Shown here: piece after piece, positions 24,147-35,280 of the stretch | Layout: each line of letters opens with the position of its first letter | Numbering within the stretch: position 1 is the first letter of the stretch | Source: Quercus robur | Taxonomy: Eukaryota; Streptophyta; Magnoliopsida; Fagales; Fagaceae | Assembly (NCBI RefSeq): GCF_932294415.1 | Contig: NC_065536.1 | Coordinates: 44,166,354-44,230,353 of the forward strand | Length of the DNA stretch: 64,000 bases | Reading direction: 5' to 3' | Notes under the pieces: generated by a model | Databases searched by the model: none | Seen by the model: only the letters and a program-made list of their open reading frames with translations | What the model was told of the DNA's origin: nothing | Made by a program: the position numbers and the translations under genes

Positions 24147-25529
24147 GAGCATCCACATCCGGATCTTATATCTCATCTTATTTTACCATCCCAAAAACCT
24201 ACTTTATCAATTATACAATACCATTTTACAATACACCCAACATCCCAACTTTTATTTTCCTATTCTACTCATTAAAATAATATTTTTACACAATAAAATA
24301 ATATATCCCATAATTACCATCATTTACAATAAAACACATTATTTATTCTTTCTCTCTCTTTATTTCTGTTCAACAACCACAATCACCACCACCGACGCAC
24401 TACACACTTGACACCGCCACCGCCACCACCAGCAACAAACCCACCCTGCCACCCACTGACCCAAAAAAACCACAATCACCACCACCGACGCACTACCCCC
24501 CTGACACCGCCACCGCCACCGCCACCACCAGCAACAACCCATAATTTATCATCAACACCCAAAAAAAAAAACCCAGGCAGCAAACCCACCCTACCACCCA
24601 TTGACCCAAAACCCACTCCGACGGAGCCATAGACACCCACCCCACCGTCGACCCACCAGCCACAACTACTTCCACCACCTCCATTGTCGGCCCACCAGCC
24701 ATAACCACAAACCCCAGTAGCTGAACCAAAAAAAAAGAAAAACACAATCCAATGGCAACACAACATAGCCAAATCCAGCCAAATCAAAATCAAAATCCAA
24801 AATCAAAATCCAAAATCAAAATCAACATCCAAAATCAAACCCATCTATTCTCACCAAACCCAAACCCATTTGTTCTCACCGGCAGCAATGGCGAGAGAGA
24901 GAGGGTCGCCCGTCGCCATCTGGATTTATCCCAAACCCGTCATCATCATCATCATCATCTTCGACCTAAACGCCAAACGCCAAACATCACCCAAACGCCG
25001 GAAGCGATGGCGAGAGAGAGAGGGTCGCCTGTCGCCGTCTGGATTCATCCCAAACCCATCATCATCATCATCATCTTCGACCCAAACGCCAAACACCACC
25101 CAAACGCCAACCCAAACACCACCCTAACGCCACCCAAACGCCACCCAAATTCGACCCTAACGCTGAAAACCCACGACCTCCACGCCTCCACCACAGCTTT
25201 TCTGATCGAGCCTCCACGCCGTTGCCCCCATTCCGTTGAAGAAGAGAGAGTAGGAAGAAAGAGAGAGAAAAGAAACAGAAAAATGAGAGAGGAGAGAGAA
25301 ATTTACCGGGATAAATGAGAGAAGAGAGAGAAATGAGAGTATTAAATTTTTTTTTTTTTTTTATACCATTCAGCTACAGTACCATCATACATTTGAGATG
25401 GTACTGTAGCTAAATCCCAAATTTAAGAATGGCATATTGCATATAGCCTTCCCATTGTTGAGTAGTTTTGGGGCTTAAATGCCAAATGTTCCTAACATTT
25501 GGCATATACAAGCCCCACTGCTGATGCTC
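24147..25529. mobile_element. PIF/Harbinger-type non-autonomous element
   Basis: GAGCATCCACATCCGG at the left end and GATGCTC at the right end are inverted, bracketed by TAA at 24144-24146 and 25530-25532, the 3-bp duplication expected for PIF/Harbinger. The interior is unusual: a duplicated CACCACCGACGCACTAC block (about 24376 and 24480), a second duplicated block beginning ATGGCGAGAGAGAGAGGG (24888 and 25006), CAT microsatellites and GA-rich DNA. No transposase is visible. Open frames here are proline/histidine-rich by-products of the repeats. Confidence 0.75.
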
Positions 25530-25532
25530 TAA

Positions 25533-26425
25533 TGACCGTGTTGATCTAATGGCACCCCCTTAAGTACAAAGTGAGTGTGTTGATAAAATATTACGCTTTT
25601 TCCAATATTGAACAGTCTCCTTTGAATTTGATTCATCCACCATGTTTTTGACTTGATCATCAAATTCTCTGACCCAATTCATTTATTTTCCAGTGTGCAC
25701 GACAGTAACAAGTAATAACAAGAACTACTAAAACAAGCACTAGATAAGTAGATACGGTCATACTGCAGTAGTAAGCCACTCCCCCTTTCACTTCATAATT
25801 TCTTCAGGATCAAAAACAATTTCTCAAGCACCCGACTTTCAGCATAAAATTTTCTAGAACGCTTGACGTATAACTTAATTATTTCTCACGTCATCATAGA
25901 CAGCCCATCTCCATCATGTTAATGATATGCAAAGGGAGAAATGGCACATAAATTTGAAATTTCACTATAATTATACCTGTTCATTTATAGATTAATCACA
26001 AATGTAGTAAGCACTCTGAATTTCAAGTTAGAGTGAAAAATGAGTAGAAATTTAAGAAATGAGTTCTAGGGACTTGAATGTGTACCTAAAAGTGAATGGG
26101 GGAGGGGATAGTTATACCCTCATTGGCACATGCTGGATTGGGGAGTCATCAGGAGATTCATGACTCCTATTGCTAATTTTGGCCAGATGGAGCAGGCCTA
26201 TGCCTATTTTGCCAGCTTGGGAACTCTTTCCAACTAGTTGGGAATCACGTCTAGGGAGAAGTCATATTGCATTAAATGTTATTTGTATGATTTGAGTAAT
26301 TAATATGATCCTAACTGATGTGGTCCTAAATGCAATTTTTGGGGTAATCGAGTCCCGTTGCAATAGACGCATTCTATCTGATTGGCCAATCTTCAAGTAC
26401 CAGTTTAAGCATGTGAAGTTATTTT
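25533..26425. other. No gene seen
   Basis: AT-rich intergenic sequence with no recognisable exon, RNA gene or terminal repeats. Confidence 0.45.
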
Positions 26426-26712
26426 AGGGTCCGTTTGGATACAATTTATTTTTGCTAAAACTGAAAATTAAAAATATTGTAGCAAAATAATTTTTAAATG
26501 TGTGAATAGTGCCATGGGTCTCATTTTTAATATTTTTTTTCTAAATAAAGTGGTTGTGGGTACCATGAACAGTGATGAACAATGTGTGACCAGTAAAACT
26601 TGTCTCTAAAAGCTGAAAAGCGTGAAAAAAAGAAAAAAAAGAAAGAAAGAAAGAAGCAAAAGGCAAACGCAAACGCCAGACACAATAATAATTCTTATCC
26701 AAACACTCACTT
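26426..26712. mobile_element. hAT-like MITE, copy 2
   Basis: Left end GGGTCCGTTTGGATA and right end TATCCAAACACTC are inverted. The interior shares the GTGGTTGTGGGTACCATGAACAG and AAAACTGAAAA text with 22626-22860, and ends with GAAA repeats and AAACGC repeats. No clear 8-bp duplication. Confidence 0.65.
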
Positions 26713-27671
26713 AATGTCCTTGCTTATTTATAAACTGCCCACAGCAAACATAACTAAATTAAAGAAAATATTTCAATTATATATTTGAATTTGATAAGTA
26801 AATTAGATAGTAAAAACAAGAAAGAAAAATTATTCTTAAGTTATGCGGTGAAAGCACATTGTGGAAGACTAAGTTTTATTGAAATTAGAATAAATTAGTG
26901 AAGTAGTTTGAAATAAACAATGACTCTTATTTAAATTTGTTAAAACTTTTGTTAATTGATTTTAAATTGATTTAACTTGCTTTTTAAATTTCTTGAAACT
27001 TTGTAATAGAGTTTCACTTTTAGTAAACTATGTTAATAATATTAATGTACTTAGTGCACCATATAATGTCAATTTTTAGGATGTGTGATACTTTTGTTGA
27101 GCCACGTAGTACAAAAGCAACATATAAAACCCAACTTTTATTATTCAATCAAAAAATTATGGTAGATTAATGGAATCAGTTAGATAATAAATATTAAAAA
27201 AAATTGGCTATAGGATTTTATTTAGATAAGTATTTCTAAACTTCTTGAAATTTAGTTGTAGAGTTTCACTTAGAACAAACTGTCATATATTATATTAGAA
27301 AAGTTTGTCAGTGGTTATGCCAAAATAGATTCATTAAATATATTAACATTGTTTGCTTTACGTTATTTCCAAAGTTTCAATAGGTTTAAATATACCACTT
27401 TGATTAACATTTTATTATCAAAAGTTTTGAAAATTTCCTTATCTATTTATATTATTTTTAATATTTAATATAAGTTTTTAATAAAAAAAAGTTGAATACA
27501 ACATGTCGTGCTTGCACGATGTGACTCAATATAAGTATTAAATGTTATTTATCATTTGACATACTATCACTAAACTATTAGTTAAATGTTCCAAGAGCTT
27601 AAAACACCCTTGTACTTTTAAACTATTAACATAGTCTACTCTAAATAGAACTCTATTACCAATGTGTTAAG
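26713..27671. other. No gene seen; old AT-rich repeats
   Basis: Contains degenerate copies of an AATTTCTTGAAA..GTAATAGAGTTTCACTT motif near 26985 and 27240, also seen near 11560-11720. No coding signal. Confidence 0.4.
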
Positions 27672-27684
27672 AAGTTCAAAATAT

Positions 27685-27876
27685 AACCCCAAGGGGTTAG
27701 CTAAGTGATTCCTAAGATTTTATGATATCAATGAGATCCTGAGTTCGAAACCTCTTGCGAGCATCTTAGGGCTACCCTCAGGAGATTCCTCTTTAAAATA
27801 ACCTAATGTGTGTGGGACGGGGATTGCACATGCCTAAGGGAATAGTTAGATACTCAAAGAAGCCTGGATACCCTTG

Positions 27877-27911
<35 letters not shown>
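27685..27911 (+). mobile_element. tRNA-derived SINE with 13-bp TSD
   Basis: Begins CCCCAAGGGGTTAGCTAAGT (A-box region) and has GAGATCCTGAGTTCGAAACC (B box). It ends in a TA-rich tail (27884-27911). The direct repeat AAGTTCAAAATAT at 27672-27684 and 27912-27924 brackets it. Confidence 0.85.
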
Positions 27912-27914
<3 letters not shown>

Positions 27915-28096
27915 TTCAAAATATTATTCCAAATAAAACACAATTACTAAAAGTTTCAAGGCATACATGTGTACACACACATAAATATATTCAATGTACT
28001 TTTGCAATGTACCATTAGATAATTCTTTTTATTTTATTTTTACTTTGTAATTGTTTCAATTTCAATTTATTATTGAAATATATTTTTTTTCATACA

Positions 28097-28101
<5 letters not shown>

Positions 28102-28152
<51 letters not shown>
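28102..28152. repeat. Poly(T) tract, about 51 bases
   Basis: Uninterrupted T-run 60 bases before the gypsy element. Probably the tail of an older minus-strand retroposed sequence, but no body was identified. Confidence 0.75.
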
Positions 28153-28156
<4 letters not shown>

Positions 28157-28213
28157 ATTTACTCATGCATTGCATAGACATAATATTAATATCAATAATT
28201 TTAATGTACTTAC

Positions 28214-29008
28214 TATAGGGATAGGGGCCCAAAATTGTATATTGGGCCTTGGGCTTTGGTCGAGGATGTTGATTGGTCCGAGGACGAATAAACAATAGTA
28301 AGAGTGTTAAGTTCAGAGTCCCATAAGTAATACGCAAGTGGAAAGGTTGGGGAAGGTGGTTCGAGGAGGATTGTCTCCTTGGATAAACGAAGCACAGATC
28401 AAGCATATATTCTGTCACTCAAAGCGACCTTCCAGGAAATTTCACCGAGAAGGACATGCATTATGAATGTACTGGAAGAAGGGGAGCTAGGAAATATCTA
28501 AGGAAAAGCTGCTGTCACCGCATTGAATGTCCTGCACCTAACTTTTTGGCCCATTTATATGGAAAAGACCCCTGAACAGTGCTACCTTGGCTACTACAAC
28601 TCACAAAAGGCCAGAGAGGGTGTCTGATGGGACAAGCACTCAAGTAAGGACTTAAATGATCAATAAGTGTATGATCAAGATCGTCCAAATGGAACTATAT
28701 AATGTAGGAGAACATGGATAGAGGATCTGAAAATAACAAGAGAAACATTGTAGCAATTAAGAACTAACTCTGTAACCAAACTTGTAAGGAATATATTAAA
28801 ACTGATTTCCTCGGACAGTACCGATAACAATTTTCTCTAATTTATTTCAATTCGTGTTTCTGTTCTTGTCTACTGAGTCCACTTTATTCGTGATCCAACT
28901 CATTTTAACCCAGTTTTCCAACCTATTCTCTACAAATTCATTGTTTTGGGCTTTTTGGGCCTAGGTCCATCCATCGTTTGGGCTCGGGACTCAAATCTGG
29001 TCCTTACA
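28214..29008 (+). repeat. 5' LTR of the Tat-type element
   Basis: 795 bp; matches 38333-39110. It starts TATAGGGATA (the partner starts TGTAGGGATA, so the canonical TG has mutated) and ends CCTTACA. A TATA box (TATATAAT, 28696-28703) lies in this copy only. Confidence 0.92.
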
Positions 29009-29032
29009 ATTAGTGCCGTTTGTGGGAAATTT
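29009..29032 (+). other. Primer-binding site of the Tat-type element
   Basis: ATTAGTGCCGTTTGTGGGAA directly follows the LTR. It is the variant of the GGCGCCGTCTGTGGG-type primer site usual in plant gypsy elements; the cognate tRNA was not determined. Confidence 0.65.
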
Positions 29033-29061
29033 TGGTGTTATAGTGAGTCTAACGTTCATAT

Positions 29062-30409
29062 ATGATAGGTTCAGGTCCACATCAAATAGAATCTATGGGG
29101 CCTCGACGTGTAAACCATTTTGTCAACCTCGAGCGAAGAAGGGACCGAGAAGGGAGTGTCCATACTACACAGACCAATAGGAGCCAATCTTTAGGGAAGA
29201 GCCATCTTTCTCATGAGGAAGATACCAAAGCCCTACAACTGGAGATTGACCATCTGAAGAGAAAGTTGCGCTATGAATGGCGAAAGCGAACTCCCTCCAA
29301 TTCTAACTCTTCTTCTGACGGTGAAAGGGATGGTAGCTATAGACACAGATCGAGAACCCCTCCTAGCGAGTCTTTCTCATATGTCGAAGATCACCACCTT
29401 AAGCGCAGAAACAGGAGTTCATTCTCCAAAAGCGGGGGAAACGATGTGATGGGTAAGGCGCTCAACCAAATCTCTAGGTCACCTTTCACATGCAGAATAG
29501 AGGAGGGGGTGCTTCCTTGGTAGTTCACCTAGCCCACATTCACCATGTACAATGGACGAACTGACCCTGTGGAACACGTGAGCCACTTCAATCAGAGGAT
29601 AGCTGTGCACTTCAAAAATGAGGCCCTAATGTGTAAGGTGTTTTTCTCAAATCTAGGGCCTGTGGCGATGAGATGGTTCGATGGCCTAGCTGTAGGCTCC
29701 GTTATTTCCTTTAGAGAGCTCACCCAAGCCTTTGGGTCCCGTTTCATCACCTGCAGTAGGGTCCCTCAATCCCTAGATTCCTTGTTGTCCATGTCCATGC
29801 GAGAAGGGGAGACACTGAAAGTGTACTCAGACAGATACTGGAAAATGTTCAATGAGATAGACGGTGACTTTGACGATGTGGCCATCAGGACCTTCAAGGT
29901 CAGCTTGCCTACGGAGCATGGGTTAAGGAATTCCTTGACTAGGAAGCTTGCCACCAGTGTACTCAAGCTCATGGAGCATATTGATAAGTACAAGAAGGTC
30001 GAGAAGGACCAATAACAAGGCAAGGGGAAAGGTAAGGCTATCCCTTAGGAGAGGGGGGATTTCAAGTAGGACCGATACAACCATAACAAACCTCGGAGGG
30101 ATTTTGTTGGGTAGTTTGGGTCCACGACTCCCTAGGCTATTAACGTGGAGTTTCGAGAATCAATGCATCAAGTTTTGGAGAAGGTCAAGAATGAGTCATA
30201 CTTCAAATGGCCGAACAAAATGGGAGGAGACCCCTCGAGGCGCAACCAGAGCCTCCATTGTCAATATCACCAGAAGCGGGGACATACCACTAAGGACTGT
30301 AGAACTCTATGAAATCATCTGGAGCAGCTTGTTAGAGAGGGAAGATTACAACAATTTCTGTACCGGCCCAACTAGCAGGGGGACCAATCAAGGTCAGGGG
30401 CTCAAGTGA
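29062..30409 (+). pseudogene. gag of the Tat-type element
   Basis: Reading from ATG at 29062 in one frame, the product has an Arg/Ser-rich N-terminus, then the conserved gypsy gag core (YNGRTDPVEHV, RWFDGL, LRNSLTR). In-frame stops at 29521, 29530, 30013, 30046, 30067 and 30112 interrupt it. Each can be explained by one C-to-T or G-to-A change from Trp, Arg or Gln codons. The nucleocapsid end beyond 30100 is heavily degraded. Gag packages element RNA in cytoplasmic particles; this copy is non-functional. Confidence 0.85.
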
Positions 30410-30576
30410 ACACTTCTTCAAGGCCCTCATTAGGAACAATCAACGTCATCTTCATTGCTCCCAGGATAACTAGCTCGCAGCCCTCTAGGGTAATGTCTGT
30501 AACTTAGCTACCCGCTGAGGAATTTAACAAAATGCTAAAGAGGGCAAGAATGGAAGCTTGACCAGCAATAAGCTTT

Positions 30577-31077
30577 TTGGATGAGGACAAGGTGGGAACC
30601 ATACAGCCATACGATGATGCTCTAGTAATCATCCTTAAGATAGGAGGGTATGATGTGAAGAGGGTGATGGTGGACCAAGGCAGTGGGGCAGAGATCATGT
30701 ACCCTAACTTGTATAAAGGGCTGAACTTGAAGCCCGAGGATTTAACAGCCTATGATTCACCCTTGGTGAGCTTTGATGGAAAAGTTGTCATTCTAAAGGG
30801 TCAAATTAGACTACCCGTGCAGGCAGGGTCAGAAGTGGTGGAGGTAAATTTTATTGTGGTGAACACCTATTCCCTCTACATGGCCATCATGGAAAGACCT
30901 TGGCTTCACGCCTTGGGGGCTATTTCCTCCACTCTGCATCAGAAGGTGAAATACCCGTTTGGAGACCAAATCGGAGAGCTCGTTGGGAGTCAATCCATGG
31001 CTAGGCAGTGCCTGGTGGCCGCCATTTTGCGTCAACCTGGGACCGAGTCCTCGACCTCTGTTGAGAGGGGCTCATAG
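30577..31077 (+). pseudogene. Aspartic protease region of the Tat-type element
   Basis: Carries RVMVDQGSGAEIMYP, the Tat-family form of the aspartic protease active site (a D-x-G-S/G-A motif), followed by LYKGLNLKPEDL and the downstream flap region. It is open over 166 codons, then breaks before the reverse transcriptase. Confidence 0.8.
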
Positions 31078-31139
31078 CAATCAAAGACCCCGGTCCTGTC
31101 TGTCGATGGGCCGGCCAAGGAGGCGAAGTGTGAAGATTT

Positions 31140-34100
31140 GGAAAAGATTGCTGTGGGGGATAATCCTGAGAAGTTTTTTTCAGGTTGCGGCCCAACTGCC
31201 CCTTCAGGAGAAGGTAGAGTTGTTAGCATTTCTTAGAGGGAGCATAGACGTGTTTGCATGGAGTGTTTACAAAACTCTTGGGGTGGATCTGAACTTCATA
31301 TGTCACCATTTGAATGTTAACCCCTCTGTCATCACTAAAAAGCAACTGCCTCGGCGTTCATCTAAGGACCAACTCTGATGCTATAAGAGATGAGGTGGTG
31401 AAGCTTAAGTAGGCTGGGGCTATCAAGGAGGTGTTCTACCCCAAGTGGCTGGCCAACATAGTGGTAGTGAAGAAGAAGAGCAGGAAATGGCGAGTGTGTG
31501 TGGATTTCACAGATCTAAATAAGGCTTGTCCAAAGGACCATTTCCCTATGCCTCGAATAGACCAATTGGTAGATGCAACTGTAGGCCATCCTCGAATGAG
31601 CTTCTTAGATGCCTTCCAAGGTTATCACCAAATACCACTGGCCTTGGACGATTAGGAAAAGACAACTTTCGTCACTCCTATCGGGAATTCCCATTACATG
31701 GTGATGCCCTTTGGTTTAAAAAATGCAGGGGCTCCCTACTAGAGGATGATGACCAGGATGTTTGAGCCACAGTTAGAAAAGAACATTGAGGTCTACATAG
31801 ACGACATGGTGGTCAAGAGTAAGCTAGAGTCCGAGCACATTAATGATCTCAGAAATATCTTTGAAATCTTAAGAAGGCACAAGCTGCGACTTAATGCTTC
31901 CAAGTGTTCATTTGGTGTCAGATTAGGGAAATTCTTAGGCTACATGGTCACACACCGCGGAATTGAAGTCAACCCTGACCAGATTAAGGCGATCAATAAC
32001 CTGCAACCTCCTTAGAATCCCAAAGAGGTTCAAAGGCTAACAAGGATGATTGTTGCTCTAAACTGATTCATCTCTTGGTCAGCAGACAGGTGTAGACCTT
32101 TCTTCCAGTTATTGAATAAGTGAAAGAGATTTCAATGGACCAAGGAGTGTGTCCTGGCCTTCCAACAATTAAAGGAATACCTTTCTCCGCCACCCATTAT
32201 GTTAAGGCCCGAAGTGGACGAAGTTTTGTTTGCCAATGTTGCTGTGGCCTCCCATGTGGTGAGCTTAGTGTTGATACGGGTTGATAATAGGGTATAAAGG
32301 CCAGTTTATTATGTAAGCAAGTCACTAAATGAGGCTGAGGTCCGTTACCTACGACTGGAGAAAGCTATTTTGGTAGTGGTGCATGGCACCCGTAAGCTCC
32401 CCTATTACTTCTAATCACACATGGTTGTTGTCCTCACCCAGCTCCCGCTTAGATCTTTGCTTTGGAGCGTTGATTACACTGGGAGAATCGCCAAATGGGG
32501 TACGATCCTAGGAGCCTTTGACATTAAGTACATGTCTCGCTCCTCTGTCAAGGGTCAAGTCCTTGCCGATCTGGTGGTTGAGTTTGCTGAAACTCCATTA
32601 GAAGAGAGAATGGAAAAACAGAACATGGATGGAAGATCGGTTGGTGCAATCTCCTTACAAGAGCCTTTGTCTTGGAAGGTATATGTTGATGGTGTGGCGA
32701 ACCACAGAGGATCTGGAGTGGGACTAATTCTGATATTTCCTGAGAGGATCACAATTGAGAAATCCTTAAGATTGGGCTTCTCGGCCACAAACAATGAGGC
32801 TGAGTATGAAGCTCTGTTGGCCGAGATGACCATGGTTTAGAAGATGGGTGGAAAAGCTATGGAAATGTTCTCGGATTCAAGACTGATTGTAGGCCAAGTT
32901 CAAGGAGAGTTAGAAGCAAGAGATCTCAGAATGCAGGAGTACTTGAGCCAGGTTAGGAATTTACAGTCAAAATTTGAATCTTTTAACTTGTCACAAATCC
33001 CTAAAAGTAGGAATACACATTCGAACTCTCTTACCACACTGGAAACCTCCTCGGCACAAAGTTTACCTCAGGTGATTCTTGTGGAAGACTTGTATAAGCC
33101 TATTGAGGTAGGCAGCAATGTCATTCACATTCAGCAAATTAGGGTAGGGCCTAACTGGATGGACTCCATAGTATTGTTCCTTAAGAAGGATGTTCTACCC
33201 AAGGATAAGTCAGAGGCTGAAAAGTATGGAGGAAGGCTCTTTGGTTTTAGCTGTCTGAGGACCAAAAGCTGTACAAGAGATCCTTTTCAGGCCCATACCT
33301 GCTATGCATACACCCTGAAGTAGTTGAGCAACTTCTAAAAGAGTTACATGAAGGGATTTGTAGAAGCCACACGGGGGGCAGGTCTTTGTCTCACAAGGCC
33401 CTCACATAAGGCTATTAGTGGCCAAATATGCAGAAGGAAGCACAAGAATATGTGAAGAAATGTGACCAGTGCCAAAGATTTGCACTAAACATTCATCAAC
33501 CAGAAGGAGTTCTTAACCCACTATCCAGCCCTTGGCCTTTTGCCTAGTAGGGATTGGACATTGTAGGCCCTTTCCTTAAAGCGGTCGGGAATAAAAAATA
33601 CTTGTTGGTCGGCACGGATTACTTTACCAAATGGGTTGAAGCTGAACCTTTGGCAAATATCAGAGATGTGGATGCTAAGAAATTCATTTGGAAGAATATT
33701 GTAACTCGGTTTGGAATCCCTCATACACTCATCTCAGACAACGAATTGCAATTTGATAGCAAGGCCTTTAGGAGGTATTGCTGTGACCTGGGCATAACAA
33801 ATAAATATTCCACCCCAGCATATCCATAGGGGAATGGGCAGGCCAAAGCTATCAACAAGGTCATAGTTAGTGGGCTTAAAAAGAGGCTGGACGACGCAAA
33901 GGGAAAATGGGTGGAAGAACTGCCACAAGTCCTTTGGACATACTGAACTACGCCCTATAGATCCACAGGGGAAAACCCCTTTTCAATGACCTATGGAGCC
34001 GAGACTGTTATTCCTCTAGAAACTGGATTCCCCACACTAAGAACAAGTTCTTTCATGCCAAGTAGCAATGATGGGCTATTGGGGAAGAGCTTGGACTTAA

Positions 34101-34360
34101 TTAAAGAACGAAGGGAAAATGCCATAGTCCAACTGGCCTACTATCAACACAAGCTCAAGCAGGGGTATGATGCCAATGTAAAGCTAAGGCCACTAACGGT
34201 TGGCGACTTGGTCTTAAGAAAGGTCTTAGGAACTGCAAAGAACTCAGTATGGGGAAAATTGGGACCCAACTTGGAAGGGTCATATCATATCACATCAGTG
34301 GCTGGAATAGGTGCATACTATCTTGAGGACCTAGAGGAAAAGGTTGTACCACGGCCCTGA
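31140..34360 (+). pseudogene. pol: reverse transcriptase, two RNase H domains, integrase
   Basis: The reverse transcriptase has KWRVCVDFTDLNKACPKD, a substrate-pocket MPFGLKNAG and the catalytic YIDDMVVKS. A degenerate first RNase H (32200-32480) is followed by a second, SWKVYVDGVANHRGSGVGL with NNEAEYEAL (32660-32810). Integrase follows: the zinc-binding CDQCQRF region (about 33450), then GLDIVGPF, DYFTKWVEAEPL and the C-terminal GDLVLRKV. Frame is kept from 31431 to about 33230 despite stops (31653, 31740, 32013, 32064, 32121, 32295, 32412, 32838). A frameshift near 33240 is followed by further stops (33545, 33548, 33827, 33944). Non-functional. Confidence 0.9.
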
Positions 34361-34457
34361 AATGTAAATAACCTCAAAAGATATTATTATTAATAAAAGT
34401 CTCCTTTGTCACATTCTCGCGTATTACATTATCTGTTAAGCTTCATATAATTATTTT

Positions 34458-34865
34458 CCTAAGTGTTAAACAGAACTTTAGCTATGTTTGGTTCCTCGGA
34501 TCACCTGCTTTGGGTAAATTAACACTTCGAATTATTTCCCTAAGTGTTAAACAGAACCTTAGCTATGTCCGGTTCCTCGGACCACTTGCTTTGGGTAAAT
34601 TAACACTTCCAATTATTTTCCTAAGTGTTAAATAGAACATTAGCTATGTCTGGTTTCTCGGACCACCTACTTTAGGTAAATTAACAATTCCAATTACTTT
34701 CCTAAGTGTTAAACAGAACCTTAGCTATGTTTGGTTCCTCGGACCACCTGCTTTGGGTAAATTAACACTTCCAATTATTTTCGTAAGTGTTAAACAGAAA
34801 CTTAGCAATGTTTGGTTCTTCAGATCACCTGCTTTGGGTAAGTTAACACTTAGTGACATCTATCC
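34458..34865. repeat. 81-bp tandem array between integrase and antisense ORF
   Basis: About five units, each opening CCTAAGTGTTAAACAGAAC and containing TTCCTCGGACCAC and GGGTAAATTAACACTT. A decayed further unit continues to about 34930. Noncoding; sits just after the end of pol. Confidence 0.9.
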
Positions 34866-35280
34866 ATTTTTCCCAAGTGTCAAAGCACGTCCCAGGTTAC
34901 ACTCATCTCCTCGAATCACTGGCCTTAGGTAATTTAATGTTCTTTGATATTTATTTAAGGGTTGAACAAAGTGAAAGTTGTTTGCCCCTAATAGAGGTAA
35001 ATGATAATGCTCTTTATTGCTAGTACTTGTTCAAATTATTTAAATTATCAATGATGTATTGCTGTTAGCTTTTGTTAAAAAAAAAAAAAATAGCAACAGT
35101 TCATTGCTGTTCGTAGCATTGTCAAAGCTAAGAACACATAAAGTAAAGATACATAGTGTAAAAAGAAAAGTATTTTCATTGATCAAAAGGATAATCTATT
35201 ACAAATAGTGGTCAAACACCACAACAAAAATATATAAATGTAGGAAGACCACAACAAAATAAAATTTTTTGTAGCTAGGC

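Noticed and set aside
24408..25318. Long proline-, histidine- and threonine-rich open frames on both strands
   Set aside because: They arise from CCACC, CAT and GAGAGA repeats inside the PIF-type element; no start context or domain supports translation.
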